A stretch of DNA of 64,000 bases from Cyclina sinensis (Eukaryota; Mollusca; Bivalvia; Venerida; Veneridae), in assembly GCA_012932295.1 (NCBI GenBank), contig JAAONU010000006.1, positions 28,608,882-28,672,881 of the forward strand, in the 5' to 3' direction. The stretch's first letter is position 1. Each line of letters opens with the position of its first letter. The position numbers were made by a program, and so were the translations under genes. This document shows positions 1-12,142 of this stretch, one piece after another. Below the pieces are notes generated by a model, which saw only the letters and a list, made by a program, of their open reading frames with translations, had not been told where the DNA came from and ran no database searches.

Positions 1-416
1 GACAAAATGACAAAATTAAACATCTCGCTCATCAACCGCATGTTCACTCTATTTTAACTAAAACTTGTTCTATTCTTTAATACAGTTTCAAGGAATAACT
101 GACAATAAATATGCATTATTTAGCGCTGTCTTTTGTCTTTCGCGGTGTCCTGTGTCGAAGGAATGTGGTTACGTAATATTGGGGTGACATACAGTCTTTG
201 TTTTGATAAGTCACCGTTAATTGTCATTGTTAGTCTTGCTTGCTCAGTCAAAGTAAAACACTGTATTAACGAAATTTGCTCTTGAGAAAATGCCTGAAGG
301 ATTAAATGTGAGCTTTATTTCGTTTTTTTTTGCTCCGTAAATTTTGGACTGAAACTGCGATTTTACAGCGATAAATATACTTTTTTGTGGCCAATTTGGA
401 TCTAAATTTTGTAACC
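1..416. other. unannotated AT-rich DNA
   Basis: No coding exon, RNA gene or clear repeat was recognised here. It precedes the short open frame starting at 417. Confidence 0.4.
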
Positions 417-659
417 ATGAACATTTATACTAATAAATGTGATAGTTCTGGAAAACATTGGTCATTTTCGTGTCAAAAGTCAATGGAAGATAGTCATAGT
501 GGACACAATAGCGGACACAATACAGGTAACACATGTGACCCTGTGTTTACACAAGGAGCAAGTGATAATAATTCAGAATGGAATATAGTTGACCGTAGTA
601 AAAAAAGACAACGAACAAGCACAGGCAGTCATAGTTCCTGTTTGTTATATGAAATTTAA
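417..659 (+). CDS. possible short ORF, unknown (transposon ORF1-like tail)
   Basis: An 80-codon open frame starts at the first ATG (417); the frame is also open upstream to a GTG at 387. The product is polar, with a Ser/His/Gly-rich middle and a basic stretch near the C-terminus (DRSKKRQRTSTGS) after a Trp. A Trp followed by a Lys/Arg-rich patch is common near the N-terminus of LINE and other transposon ORF1 proteins, so this may be a transposon fragment. No recognised domain, splice partner or promoter was found, and an accidental frame is also possible. Confidence 0.2.
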   Translation: MNIYTNKCDSSGKHWSFSCQKSMEDSHSGHNSGHNTGNTCDPVFTQGASDNNSEWNIVDRSKKRQRTSTGSHSSCLLYEI

Positions 660-1337
660 GAATATTTATTCTTCCTTACAAGCAAGATTTTCAAGACCGA
701 ATGAAATTTAGCGTCTGTTGCCATATGAACCTTTTTACTATTCTTTATTTCTTGCATTTGGAAAGTTTGGTTTGAAGTATTGATATGTAGAACATGTGAT
801 TTTGTGTATGCAAAAAGAAAATAATAGCTGCAAGCCACATGTTTGTACGATATTGATCTTACAATAATACGTTTGATTTCTTTCTTCTTATTTTTAACGT
901 CATTGTTAATGTTTAACATTAAGGTTAATTATTATGACACCTATATAACTGTACCCTTTTTGTCAGATTTTGTAAAGATAGATAAATGTACTTTTTAAAA
1001 GCAGTTTTTCGTGAAATTTTGATGAAATAAAAATAATTAATTTAACGGAGAATATCACAAGACTTTTATTTAACAGTTCAGTAGATTAAGATGTCAGCAA
1101 AAAATTGTTTATAAATATTTTTTTTCAGTTTTTTTAAACTTGGGATAGATCTTTGCTGAGAATAAATGCCTCATCAAATGTATCTGTTCTCTAACACACA
1201 ACGTCAGAATAACGTTATAGGTATAAAACCACCAATTCAGTCTGCTTGAGCTCAAAAAAATGGTACCCGCATAATGGCGGCTAGAAATAGTTCTCAGTTT
1301 TCTTGGTTTTTTTAAACATTTTTGCCCTAATCTGTGT
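660..1337. other. unannotated AT-rich DNA with a repeated motif
   Basis: No gene recognised. Around 1261-1340 the sequence ACCCGCATAATGGC followed by TTTAAACATTTTTGCC recurs in similar form at about 4411-4460, so it belongs to a dispersed repeat. Confidence 0.35.
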
Positions 1338-1745
1338 TTAATTTAATTTGACTTTAAAAATGCATGTGATATAACAATATTAGTCCTTTTGTAAATACTT
1401 TTATACTGTTTGTATATTTGTTACATTCAAAATAAAAAAAAAACAGACTTAGTACATTTTGACTACTGTTTTTTTTATGTTCCAAAGAAAATACAATTGA
1501 TGTTCTAATCTCTAGCAAACCAATCAAACTTCAGGATGAACAAGTAGTGTGTTATTATGTATTTCTTTGACTTTTCTTCTATCTACAAACCTGGTGAATT
1601 CCAATTAACCATTGAAAAATTTATAAGAATATATCTGATCATCAGATGTCTACTAGTTCATTGTCTTTTGCTGCATTTCTTGCTTTTAAACATTCCTTCG
1701 GACGCCCTTTGATGCTAAGTATCAATGCTTTTCTTGTTAAGAAAT
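1338..1745 (+). repeat. dispersed repeat, inverted partner of 47498-47908
   Basis: About 410 bp closely match, by eye, the reverse complement of 47498-47908. The copy ends with a small hairpin (GATGC..GTATC), a short spacer and CTTG next to TT. That is the same 3' layout as the pearl/Helentron-like elements elsewhere in the window. I read it as the 3' part of such an element, truncated at its 5' side. No coding frame. Confidence 0.65.
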
Positions 1746-2288
1746 TGATTTACGGCAGATTTTAAGTAATGAATAACAAGACTTATTTAGCTTTTATCTG
1801 TATGACATGTAAATATTCTGATATGTGATTTAGAATATAAAATTTAAAAAAAAAACATGTAAATCATATTATGATTGGTTTTACATGTATAAATGTCATA
1901 CGCATGAATGTGCATTGTGTCTCTACATGTAAAAATGAGACGAAAATGAGGAATATATTTATTATATTGTGATAGATAACAGATTGATTCACACGACTGT
2001 CGGCAATTAGATAAGAAACCTATGTATAGCAATTATTTCGTTATCACAATCAGAATTAAAAAAAAATAAGATTCAAGATTTTATTAATTAAAAAGACGAA
2101 ATTTGATTTGATAAGAAACATTTTATAAGAAACATTTGTAATGAACTTGTAAATCGTGCAAAATCCTGTTCCTATTTCTTGAATTTGATTGCCTAAAGAA
2201 ATCAAAAAGTACATAATTGACAACAAAAAGTCATGTCCAAACACAATAAAAAGGTTTCAAAATTTCTGTTTCTTTTTTTTATTTTCAG
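1746..2288. other. unannotated AT-rich DNA
   Basis: No gene or repeat recognised. The right edge is a pyrimidine-rich tract (TTTCTTTTTTTTATTTTCAG) that reads as a 3' splice site for the exon at 2289. Confidence 0.35.
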
Positions 2289-2373
2289 CCAAATAAACCT
2301 TAATGATCCCATTGCAGCATTGAAGAATCAGATGCAAGTCTTGCAGGAGTGTCAGAAAAGCGACAGTCACTAG
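2289..2373 (+). CDS. possible terminal coding exon of an unknown gene
   Basis: A strong polypyrimidine tract and CAG (2286-2288) precede a frame that opens one base into the exon and runs to TAG at 2371-2373. The last residues read DPIAALKNQMQVLQECQKSD, which look like an amphipathic helix or coiled coil. The sequence is unusually non-repetitive for the area, and an AATAAA follows 127 bp after the stop. No upstream exon could be joined in phase with confidence; the ORF at 417-659 does not obviously fit. The gene is not recognised. Confidence 0.35.
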
Positions 2374-2499
2374 ACAATAGACTGATCGAAATGCATGTTG
2401 TACATGTTATGTCCTCGTAAGAAACATTCTAATAACTCATTCTATAAATATAGAATGATCATCTGTGAAACTGGGTCTTATATATAAGCTGTAATAGCA

Positions 2500-2505
2500 A
2501 ATAAA
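2500..2505 (+). other. possible poly(A) signal AATAAA
   Basis: AATAAA lies 127 bp downstream of the stop of the possible terminal exon, at a normal 3' UTR distance. In AT-rich DNA this hexamer is frequent, so it supports that exon only weakly. Confidence 0.3.
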
Positions 2506-2525
2506 ACTAGTTTGTAAATATTTCT

Positions 2526-3119
2526 CATTTATATACATGTTGTACAGCTAAACAATGACCAGTGACTAAAGACACATCAGTGATACATGGATATCCGTTG
2601 ATTAACCATAAAGAATATAACAATATCATTCACATGAGCTGACAAATCTTTGATATTACATGTAATGTTATTAAAATTAGAATACATGTTTCCTTGTGGC
2701 CAAGATTCAGATTTCAGCTATGTTCTTTTTTGTCTTTGTAATATGTTTGGTTTTATTATTTAATCTTACCTTTTATGGTCATATTTTAGTATGCTTGTGA
2801 ATGAAATACTATTCATTAAATTTAGAACTAATTTGAACTAGTTTTGTTTGTGCACATCCGATCCCAATCCTTTACAAGTCACTTATTTTTTTCTATCAGG
2901 CTTGTAGCACATCTGTTGTTCGCGAAAGTATATTTTCCAGTATTCTGTCAGTATATTTATTTAAAAAATGTGTTTCCTCTCGTACTCTCTGACATTGCTG
3001 GTCATTATATTTTTCGTATGCTTCAAGTATACACGATAAGGATCTCGACTAGTCCATACTATAAATAAATAGTAACTGTATATAATGATCCAGTACACAA
3101 TGTTTATTATCAGTCTGTA
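2526..3119. other. unannotated AT-rich DNA
   Basis: Nothing recognised beyond AT-rich sequence and short chance ORFs. Confidence 0.35.
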
Positions 3120-3660
3120 TTCGGGTCCTGTATAAATGTCAAATGTGTCAATAGATTAGCCCCTGTATATGGCTGAAATTAGGTACCCGTATACTTCCGC
3201 ACTGCTCCGTATTCATGACAAATATATATATGGATATTTTACGTACCCTCAGAAAATACAGGTCCGTATAAAATTCCGACAAGATCAAATACGGTTCCTG
3301 TATACAGTTCTTGATCCGTACATAAAATATAAGTCCGTATTCAATGAAAATAAATTTCGTATTTCTTTCGTATATCTCTAGTATACAAAGTCCGTATTCT
3401 TGTCCCGTACATGTGTACGACTTAAAGCATTATCGTATTCTATGGAGAAAAAAATCCGTATATTTGTCGTGTATCAAAATTCCATTTTCTTGTCCTGTAT
3501 ATGTGTCATGTACGACTTATAGCATTCGCGTGTTCTATAAAAATAGCTAAAATATATAAAAGTCCATATATCCTCCGTATACCTCTAGTATTCTATTAAA
3601 CCAGATGTTGTTATAGTTCGTATATGGCTATAATACGGGTTTTGTGTTATGCGCATATTA
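3120..3660. repeat. degenerate TCCGTATA-type repeat field
   Basis: TCCGTAT, CCGTATAC and related words recur more than a dozen times over about 540 bp at irregular spacing (near 3182, 3262, 3318, 3331 and 3391). It looks like a decayed satellite or tandem array. The ORFs inside it are by-products of the repeat. Confidence 0.45.
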
Positions 3661-4153
3661 CAAATATACGGAAACATATACATATATGTATATTGGACAT
3701 GTGTTGGAAGAATACAGAAATCAGTATTTATTATGGATATTAATTTATAAGCAGACACACATTTGTGCTTAATGAGGACATGGCATATTTTTATTTTTTA
3801 AACAATATCCCAATGTGAAAATAGTGTGAATTTCCATTCCAGTGAAACCAGTGTTAACACGTTAGGTTGCCTTAATTCACTACAAGTTTACTAGACTTAA
3901 ATGACAAAGGATTTGTTCATGACATAATCATCAAGTGTAGCACAACATGTTAAAAGTGAAGGACATAAAATTATTGCATCATTGATATTTAGAACCACAG
4001 CATGGAATAGTCGTATTCCTTATAAAAGATATTATGATGTCATCGGAAAGTAATTAATTAAAATCTTGAAATTATCGACCTCAAGTCGGCCAGACAATAC
4101 AGAACTAAAAAGGCTAAATAAACAATAAATGTGGTGTAAACAGTTATTTTTCG
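3661..4153. other. unannotated AT-rich DNA
   Basis: No gene or repeat recognised. Confidence 0.35.
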
Positions 4154-4295
4154 ACACGGTCCGTATTGTCACGGAATATGCTCCACATCGTCATAAAAAG
4201 TCGTCCGCATCGTCCCGGAATATGGTCCGAATCGTCCTGTTGAGTGGTCCGCAATGTCCCGGAATATAGTCCGTATCGTCCCATGGTCCGAAATT
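4154..4295. repeat. short degenerate tandem repeat (GTCC-GGAATATGGTCCG)
   Basis: About five imperfect units of 25-35 bp share GGTCCGTATCGTCCCGGAAT-like words. It is CpG-rich compared with the flanks, so probably younger than the surrounding DNA. Confidence 0.55.
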
Positions 4296-5049
4296 CCCTT
4301 CTTCCAATACACAGTCAATCTCACCAGATCTGAAACTGAATATATTACAAGTCTCGTATAGGTCGTTCCAGGTAATGAACCCGTAATTCAGTCAATCAGA
4401 ACTCATAAAATGACACCCGCATAATGGCTTTTTTAAATTGTTTTGAACATTTTTGCCTTAATCTTTGCAATTGTTTTGCAAGAATCACTTGGCCTTACTG
4501 TTTCTGATAGCGTGGTAGCATTTTTCTGTTCAGAGTCACCCAGAATAGAATTCGTGATAGGAAGTTGTTGAACATACCCAAATCTGAAAAGCAGAAGTAT
4601 CTTTCTTGTTTGGAACACAACTCCCTTTTTCTTTTTACTTTTCAAGAGTATAGATGCAAGTCTAAAATAAATTGTATTAAAAACGGTGTTGATATGTTTT
4701 ATAGTCTCATAAAGTAGGTCGATTTTATACAGAATAAAGAAGGAATTGTTTTGGTAGTTTCGCAGCTACAAGAAATTCAACTTCATGTCGTCTGCTGTTG
4801 AAAAATGTCAAATGATCAAATTTTTATTCTCTCATACAGCTAGAATGCAATCCAGAACTGCTATAGAGGAGGGGGGGAATTGTTTTAAGTGGTGTTGCTG
4901 TGCCACAGTAAATTATCCTAAATACGAGCATATAACGACCAGGCTGCCAAAGGAAAATATGGGAAACAATATTATGTACACCGATTCATATTTTTAGCTA
5001 AAAACAAAATGTTGAACCTTCCAGAGGGTTTACATGCATCCCATCTGTG
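4296..5049. other. decayed repeat DNA
   Basis: 4405-4640 starts with a second copy of the ACCCGCATAATGGC..TTTTTGCC motif seen at about 1261-1340, so it is repeat-derived. Short ORFs at 4433-4645 and 4785-4997 show no recognisable domain. The rest is unassigned. Confidence 0.35.
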
Positions 5050-5560
5050 TCATTTTTTTTCACTCCATCTGGCTTCATCACCAATGGTGTGGGTTTCATT
5101 TAAGTTAGTGCTTTGACCTTGTTGTTACCATAGTGCCGGCTTGAAAAGTCGTATTTTCAGCGTTATATGGAGGGTTATTGTTACATGTCAGACTCTGTTT
5201 GCACCTCCTTACTATTCATATTGCCAAATTTACAATTGTCCTGTTTAGTTTTTGTCTAATCACCTGCATATTTTGTTTGTTTAGTTGTTCTACATTTTGG
5301 CCTTCTTTATTTGCTTGTTTTTGCATACCAGAGACAGATGGGGGAATAACATCAACATGTGCAAGAATTCTGGCTGCACCGTTAGGACCCACTAATGTGG
5401 TCATGAGACCCATCTGATGGCTAACATTTACTTTAATAGCTTTCCTACCCTTACTCTGTGTATCAATTTCTTCATACATTTTATAATATTTACTCACATA
5501 TGTACATTTTGAACATTTTAGGCGTTACATCCAAAACAAGACCCCATTGGCGAGAAGAGA
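5050..5560 (-). pseudogene. Mutator-like (MULE) transposase fragment
   Basis: On the minus strand a 93-residue frame (5216-5497) contains KMYEEID, SKGRKAIKVNVSHQMGLMTT, PPSVSGMQKQAN and NKQNMQVIRQKL. This is the order of motifs I know from animal proteins annotated as carrying a Mutator-like transposase domain. A Cys pair (CSKC) lies in frame just upstream, after an in-frame stop. Downstream, after a frame change, CNNNPPYNAENTTFQAGT resembles the next block of the same family (YNN..TPFQ). Stops and the frame change make it a relic; catalytic residues are not covered. Confidence 0.6.
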
Positions 5561-5695
5561 GGACATAAAAGTTTAGATCTCTAGTATATTCATTGATTCC
5601 AGTACAGTGTTAATTTTAGTGTTAAACATTTACTGGAGAAGTTTTGGACAGTATAGTTTGTTAATCAGTAAATCAGGGTGGTCACCAGCAACCAG

Positions 5696-6432
5696 TTGTA
5701 TAAACGATGGTTAAATTTAACCACTCGGTTAAAGTTATGGTTAACTGCTATTTTGGTTAAAGTCTGATTAGCTTTTGTATAAAAAGATTGGATTATTTTT
5801 ACCCATCCTCTAGTGGGTTTAATTTAACCATCCTTCTGGACCTTGGTTAAACAGTTAACCACAAAATGGCTGACATCGAAGTATCCAACGCTAGACGTCC
5901 GAGACAATTTCGACGACTTGACCTTCAGACAAATAAACAGGAACCGGAATATGATCACCTACAGCATTCATCGAGGTCTGTATTCGTTCTCAGGCCCTCT
6001 GCTGTACTTTCCTCCCCTCTTCCAACAAAAGTGTTTTGTTGATAATACTCAAATTGTCCTTCACACTCTAAATCAGTTCATCTGTTTCCCGAAGGGAAAA
6101 CTTTTTGAACGTACTCTTGTTTTCTTTGGTAATGATTGATATTCCATTATAACTGTATTCGTCTGCTGTAAGCTGTGACAGATTGTGGGAAAATTACGCA
6201 AACGGAACTATGAGAAGCGATGCATTTCTGGTTTGGATTGATGTGACGCATTATGGGAGTCTTGGTTAAAATTGAGATGGGTTAAGTTTAACCAATTTCA
6301 GTTAACTAACCATTTGGTTAAAAAGTTTTATACATATGGATTAACCAGTTTGGTTAGCTAAGCAAATTGGTTAGCGCTAACCAATGGTCAGTGACTAACC
6401 ATGGGTTAACTTTAACCTTTGTGTATACAATT
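5696..6432 (+). mobile_element. PIF/Harbinger-like DNA transposon remnant
   Basis: The ends are imperfect terminal inverted repeats: TTGTATAAACGATGGTTAAA at the left and, read inward from the right, TTGTATACACAAAGGTTAAA. Both are followed by arrays of GGTTAA/TTAACC. Inside, an ATG at 5866 opens a frame starting MADIEVSNARRPRQFRRLD. After a frame change, QIVLHTLNQFICFPKGKLF resembles the N-terminal helical part of Harbinger transposases (a Q..L..L..F..G..F pattern). No DDE motif remains. Target-site duplication is not clear. The family assignment is an inference. Confidence 0.5.
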
Positions 6433-7784
6433 GGCTGCAAGAGCGATTTCTTTTTTATACTCGTTGGTTATCTTTGAACCTGTCTCTGAAATCCTACTAG
6501 CTTGTTGTGTTTCATGTGTGAAAGCTTGGATGGCATTTTACCTTATAGAAAATGTGACAAAGAAAAAATACTACCTTAGTGAAAACCTTTTTTCAGTTTA
6601 AAGTCCTTATAAGGTAATCAGTATAAGTAAGAACCATGCAAACTTGAAACTAAAATTTACTGAACTGCCAGTGGATGCCTGCATAGGGCCTGTAGGTGTT
6701 TAGGGTCTCAGGCTTGTATCTTGTATTTTAACAGGAATAAAAATCGCAGCGCTAAAATATCGAATGTTCACAAAATTTTATTTAAATACCTATTTTATTT
6801 TTTGATGCATCTTCAAAGAATAATTGATAATAGGGCCTTAATTGAGAGGTAATGGACACTAAAAAATTCCAAAAATATGCTGTCGCACGCATGCGCAGTC
6901 GGTTCTTTATAAAAACCTCAATGGCGGATAGTATATGTTGTTCCTGATCCGATAGTATAATCAAATGCTGGAAAAAAACTTACAGTAAGAAATTACAGTA
7001 CGGATTCTAGCAGAATAAGTAAAAATAAATATTCCCATATTTTAATTTTCTGGTTTGTTATTTTTCAACACAGCTTTTGCTTGAAAAACAATGAAATCGA
7101 TACTAAAATGGAATCGTTTTTTTTCCAAAATGGCGGAAAGTATGTACAAATTCATGAATTCTGGTCAATTTTCGGGGGTATCAGACTAAAATAAAGGGAT
7201 AATATAACTTGGCATAAGATGGAAGCTGATAAGTGGACATAGAACTGACAATGCCTTTTATTGCTATATATGTGTTTGTTTATGAAATAAAGTAGCGTAA
7301 ACATAGCAGTTTTGTCGAAAATACATAAATTTAGTGATCATCGACGTACCGAATTTCGGGTGGTATCAGTGCAAACAAGCTTGATTAAAACACTAAACAT
7401 GAACTGCATCGCAATCTACTTGGACGATATTGGGATCTGGATATAAGGTTTCCGACCTTCTCTAAATATTAACTTAAAATGTAAGGCTTAATATTGTGCT
7501 TTCATCAAATCGAGACAGATTGTTAAAAAAAAGAAGAAGAAAAGAAAAACGTATTGAGTTGTTGTCTTTTACTCGTCCGTTTGCAAAGGCAACTTCCGTT
7601 GTTGAAGTAAAAATTAGATAAAAAAGATGATTGTTTCCTCTTTCTTACAAATTTAAAAGTTTAAAAATCAGTCCATTATTGACAAAAAGACAGATGTTTT
7701 TGTATTCTAGGTGCGAGCATTGTATGCCAACTTACCGCTTACCAACGAGAGATAATTACAAAAAATGAGAAAAAACGTATTGAA
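6433..7784. other. unannotated AT-rich DNA
   Basis: No gene recognised. Two AATGGCGGA words (about 6921 and 7131) and a palindromic CGCACGCATGCGCAG near 6886 stand out, but no transcript or repeat could be assigned. Confidence 0.35.
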
Positions 7785-7921
7785 AAAACGTATGCTGATA
7801 TAAGACAAGGAACTCGAACAGAAGTAAATACAAATTATTTTATTCTTTTATGTACAGATTAGTATTAAGTCAACGTTTTAAAGAAATTTTAACTTTTTAT
7901 CCGATTTGATCCTTTTAACAT

Positions 7922-10343
7922 TGGATGGATGATAGATATATAGATAGATAGATTTATTCGCATATATACATCAGTACAATAACATTTATACGACAAATCT
8001 ACTTTACTCAAACAATACAGCACATATGAGATATCTACAAACAAAAATATCACATTGTTTTTCACATATCATTTGATTAATATTTATCACAGGTAGTGTT
8101 ATGTTATCACACAATAGCACTTTTCCGATTTATAAGATTCATATTATATCACAGACATTATCTGGCACACATGATTATGACATATTTTGTTTATTATACC
8201 ATAAAATGGCTGATTAAATAATGCTGAGAAGAAGAAACACTGACACTAATGACAGTTGGATGTATATATGCAGGATAGCCCATTCAAGTCATAGACTTAT
8301 TTCCAATGGGGTCCTAAACACTAAAAAAATGTTCTTAAAAAGTTACCGTAAAAACAGTTTCTAGAAGTACAAAATAGAAAGGAGTGATCTACTGTCCGCA
8401 GAAACTTAGTCAATACTTATTCAGAGAAGACGTTTCTACTTCCTTCTTAAAAGATACATAGTTAAAAATTGAACCTGGTAAGGAATTCCAAGTGTCTTTA
8501 CAGTTATAGTAAAAGGTACTAACATCCATTTTATTATGAACTTTATGAACATAGAAATTACTGGATCTTTTCTTTGTATTATAGCTATGAATAGTGGATA
8601 ACTTTTGAAAATTTTCATGTAGATAGGTAGAACATTTATCATAAAATATTTTGTGAGCATGGTTCAATCCCAGCTGCTTAACTCTATCACCTACTCTTAA
8701 CATACCAAGTTTTGCAAAATCTTCATCCCTAAGTGTTGTTCTTGGGGAATAATCATGAATAAATCTTAAAACTTTATTCTGACATGTTTGAAGTCTATTT
8801 TTTAACCCGTTAGACAAGCCATAATACCATGAAGAGCAAGAATAATCAAAATGCATTGCACCAGTGAATTTTCTAAAGTCTTGCGTAAATTTAAGTCAAG
8901 AACATTTTTCTGCCTATAGAAAAATTTAAGCCTGGAGTTAACTTTTTTAACTACTTCATTTGCAGTGGACTTACCAGATAAATCAATAACTTGACCTAAA
9001 TATTTTACACTTTTTTGGGAATGAATGACATTGCCGTTACAAGTTACAGTAAAAGACTTAACGTTCTTTAATTTTCTTTTAGTTGCAAACAGGATACATT
9101 CAGTTTTACCTAAGTGAAGAGAAAGTTTATTGTCGATGAGCCATTTGTTGCAAGACTGCAGCTCAAGTCCTAACCTACTAGCAATAAGATCTAGAATTTT
9201 ATGGGAAAAATGATTGCACTATCATCTGCATACAGTAGGAGTTTACAATCTTTACTGATACTAATCGGCATGTCATTTACGTAACACAAAAATAGAAGGG
9301 GGCCTAGAATACTTCCTTGCCGCCGACACATGTTACTGGATGCGTATCCGAAAAAGTTTCATTGACATGTACTATTTGTGTTCGGCCAGACAAATAAGAG
9401 CTAAACCACTCAACCGAGCGCACTCCCATAATTTGTAGTTTTTTACACAGTATATTGTGGTCAACTGTGTCAAACGCTTTTTGAAGGTCCAACATGATCA
9501 TCCCAGTGTATAATCCTTTTGATGACTGTTGACGAATATAGTCTGTTAAATGGATGAGACAGGAGTCAGTTAAATAGCTTGCTCGAAAGCCTGACTAATG
9601 TTCATAAAGAAGGTTATTGGATATTAGAATTTTTCTAATTGAACGTAAACTGCTATCTCTAAGATCTTTGAAACTATACACAAAATACTAACAGGGCGGT
9701 AATTACCAACTTCTGATGTTACACCTTTTTTAAATAATGGCTTTACCCTTGCTGACTTAAGTTCAGTAGGCACTTCATTATTCACTATAGACATGTTAAT
9801 TATATAAGTAATCGATATCTTTAAAAATGATGCCGAATCCAAATCTAGGTGGAATATTATCTAAACCAGTACTTTTTGACGGATTCAAAGAACTCAATTG
9901 TTTAAAAGCAAAATCCTCACTTACAGTTCTAAGTGAAAAAGACTTAGAATTTGGATTTTTATTCATATAATACTGTTTAAAAATAGCTGATCCTGTATCA
10001 AAAATTCCTAAAGGTGTTGGTAGCTTAGAATCTAATTTGGCTGCCACATTAGTAAAAAAAAGTATTAAAATGACAAGCTATTTGTTTTGCATCAAAGCAT
10101 AAATTATTCTCTATCTTTAAAACTACATTTGGACAGCTTTTAGTTTTATTACTATAGCCTAAGTTTTTCAAAGTTTGCCACAGTTTTTTAGGACTTTTTT
10201 TATATTCCTCAAAATTACAGGAAATATAATCCGCCTTAGCTTGCTTTACAGATACTTGAACTTTGTTTCTATAAAAACAGACTTTTTTTATAATATTCTG
10301 AGTTATGTGACTTATTAAATTTATACAAATATGTATGTATATA
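7922..10343 (-). mobile_element. 5'-truncated jockey/CR1-type LINE
   Basis: The boundaries come from comparison with the empty site in copy B (about 26640). The 3' end (left in the window) is a GATA/ATCT microsatellite tail (7923-7951) next to a minus-strand AATAAA, as in L2/CR1-type LINEs that end in short repeats. About 450 bp of 3' UTR precede the end of the ORF. Only the reverse transcriptase and C-terminal part are present. The endonuclease is absent, which is typical 5' truncation. The coding part is described in the pseudogene entry. Confidence 0.75.
8410..10060 (-). pseudogene. reverse transcriptase of a jockey-type LINE, broken
   Basis: Read on the minus strand, RT blocks appear in order: SLNPSKSTGLDNIPPR, KSARVKPLFKKG..NYRPVSIL, LQKAFDTVDHNIL, YADD (near 9222-9236), LHLGKTECILF, then a thumb block VKYLGQVIDLSGK and a C-terminal block HFDYSCSSWYYGL..LQTCQNKVLRFI. 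These blocks are standard for the jockey/CR1/L2 group. The frame is broken several times, for example by an extra T in a T8 run near 10055, a break after YADDSAII, and breaks near 9300 and 9620. It cannot give a full enzyme. Confidence 0.8.
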
Positions 10344-12142
10344 TATGGTCTTAGTTACAGATTTAACAGAATTAGAAAATGTTATCAATTTTTGAAAAAT
10401 GTTGGTATACAAATTTGTTATCTACAACATTTTTCCTATGTACAAACTCAAACAAATTATACAATGAAAAGGTCTGAGAAGAATTCTTTTCGTTTTTTAT
10501 ACAAATTGATGGAGAAATTGGCTACAGCTAGCCCATATAAATACACAGAATTTATTTCACAGCTGGAATTATAGTTGCATGACCAATGATAAGTTTTAGG
10601 CGTCAACATCGGAATATTAAGGACATCAATCCAGTGATTTCTTTATCAGTGTTTTGTGAAACAGAAATTAATGTTTTTGTTCTTGTTTTTTACGTAAAAA
10701 CAACAAAGACACCCTTCGATAGGCCAAGCATCTCTCGAGGGACTCTTTTAACATACAATTTGTTCATGACCACTATATATTTTTATGATACTGTACACAA
10801 ACTATAAACGCACTTTGAGCCCGGAAGCTCAAACCGACTCTGCATATGTTGAAAAAAACATGTGATAACAATTAAATCACGTTCTCAGGTCTTCCAATGC
10901 ACGTGGACAGATCTGTATTTCAAGTGCCGAGAATTACCTACATCGGCAAAAGTCTCATTCAAGAGCCTTCCAGTTGGACGATTTTTAAATGTCCAAATAC
11001 ATGTATGTGAAGGATGTTATCAATCACAAATATGTACGAGATAAATGTACATATCCTGAGGTGAAAGGATATCCGGACTACACAGCTGATTTGGTTGTTA
11101 GTGTAGGCTATTCAAAAACAGATTATACACTAGCTTACACATTATTCTCAGCAAAAACCTTTACACATTTCAGTTGTGAAGGGATCTAACTATAAAATTA
11201 TAGTACGATATATCTTAGGTCTCATTCACGAGCCGTTCGCATACCAATTTCTATTTGCCCTAAACACACAAGCTATTGCACATCAGAAGTGTAATCAATA
11301 TACTGAAGTGGCAAGAATGCCTGGACTAGGTATGTCAAATAAAATGCACTAATGACTCAGTTGTAAAAGTAGCGCGCCACAGTTAAAAATCGTTATATAT
11401 AGTATCATTGAAAAAAATAGATGAAGGAGCCGCTAGTTCTAAAATAGATTTAACTACGTCATTAAAAAGTAGTACATATATAAGGTGTAATGCTTAAAGG
11501 CGTCCATGTCGTCTTATAAAACATAGTTCATCAATAAATGTACCAAACGCAGTAAGAAAAAAAGCTGTTTCAATCATCTTACTTTAACGTTAAAAACGAC
11601 TTCCACCAGTATGAATCTATGTGATAATATATCATACCTACAAGAAAAATCTTGCTACATTTTGACATTTAGCCGAACAGTTACGCTGCTAGATGGTGAG
11701 TAAGTCGGACATCATCTTCCTATGGCCTGTCATGAAATACATATAAATTTCTTTCAACTGGAGAGACATTTCTTCTGCTCCTCGACAAGAATCTATCGCA
11801 GAATTATCTACATCTTTTGTTTGTTTTCTAAGTTGAGTCAGAATGCTAAGCACTGATTTAAACGCGTAATTGAGTAGGCATTGTTTGCCACTTGCATGTT
11901 TGTCTAAATCATTTAATAAAACTTAAATTTTCTAGGAATAAATACTTTAAAAACACCAAGACTGTTGCTTAAGTCCAATCCAAAAATCTTTTACACCGGG
12001 TAGTCAAGGCAGATATGATTTGTTTCGAAAACCACAGTCTGCGTTGAAGTCTACTTAAAATTTATACCTATGAATTTTAATTTGCATTTTGATTAATCAT
12101 TTCTATAAAGAAAATCAAAATGTTAAACTGTTTATTCCATTA

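Noticed and set aside
8410..8856. 148-residue ORF as an independent gene
   Set aside because: It is the C-terminal part of the jockey-type LINE and has no start or promoter of its own.
10335..11189. ORFs in segmental duplication copy A
   Set aside because: The matching part of copy B does not keep the frames, so they are unlikely to be coding.
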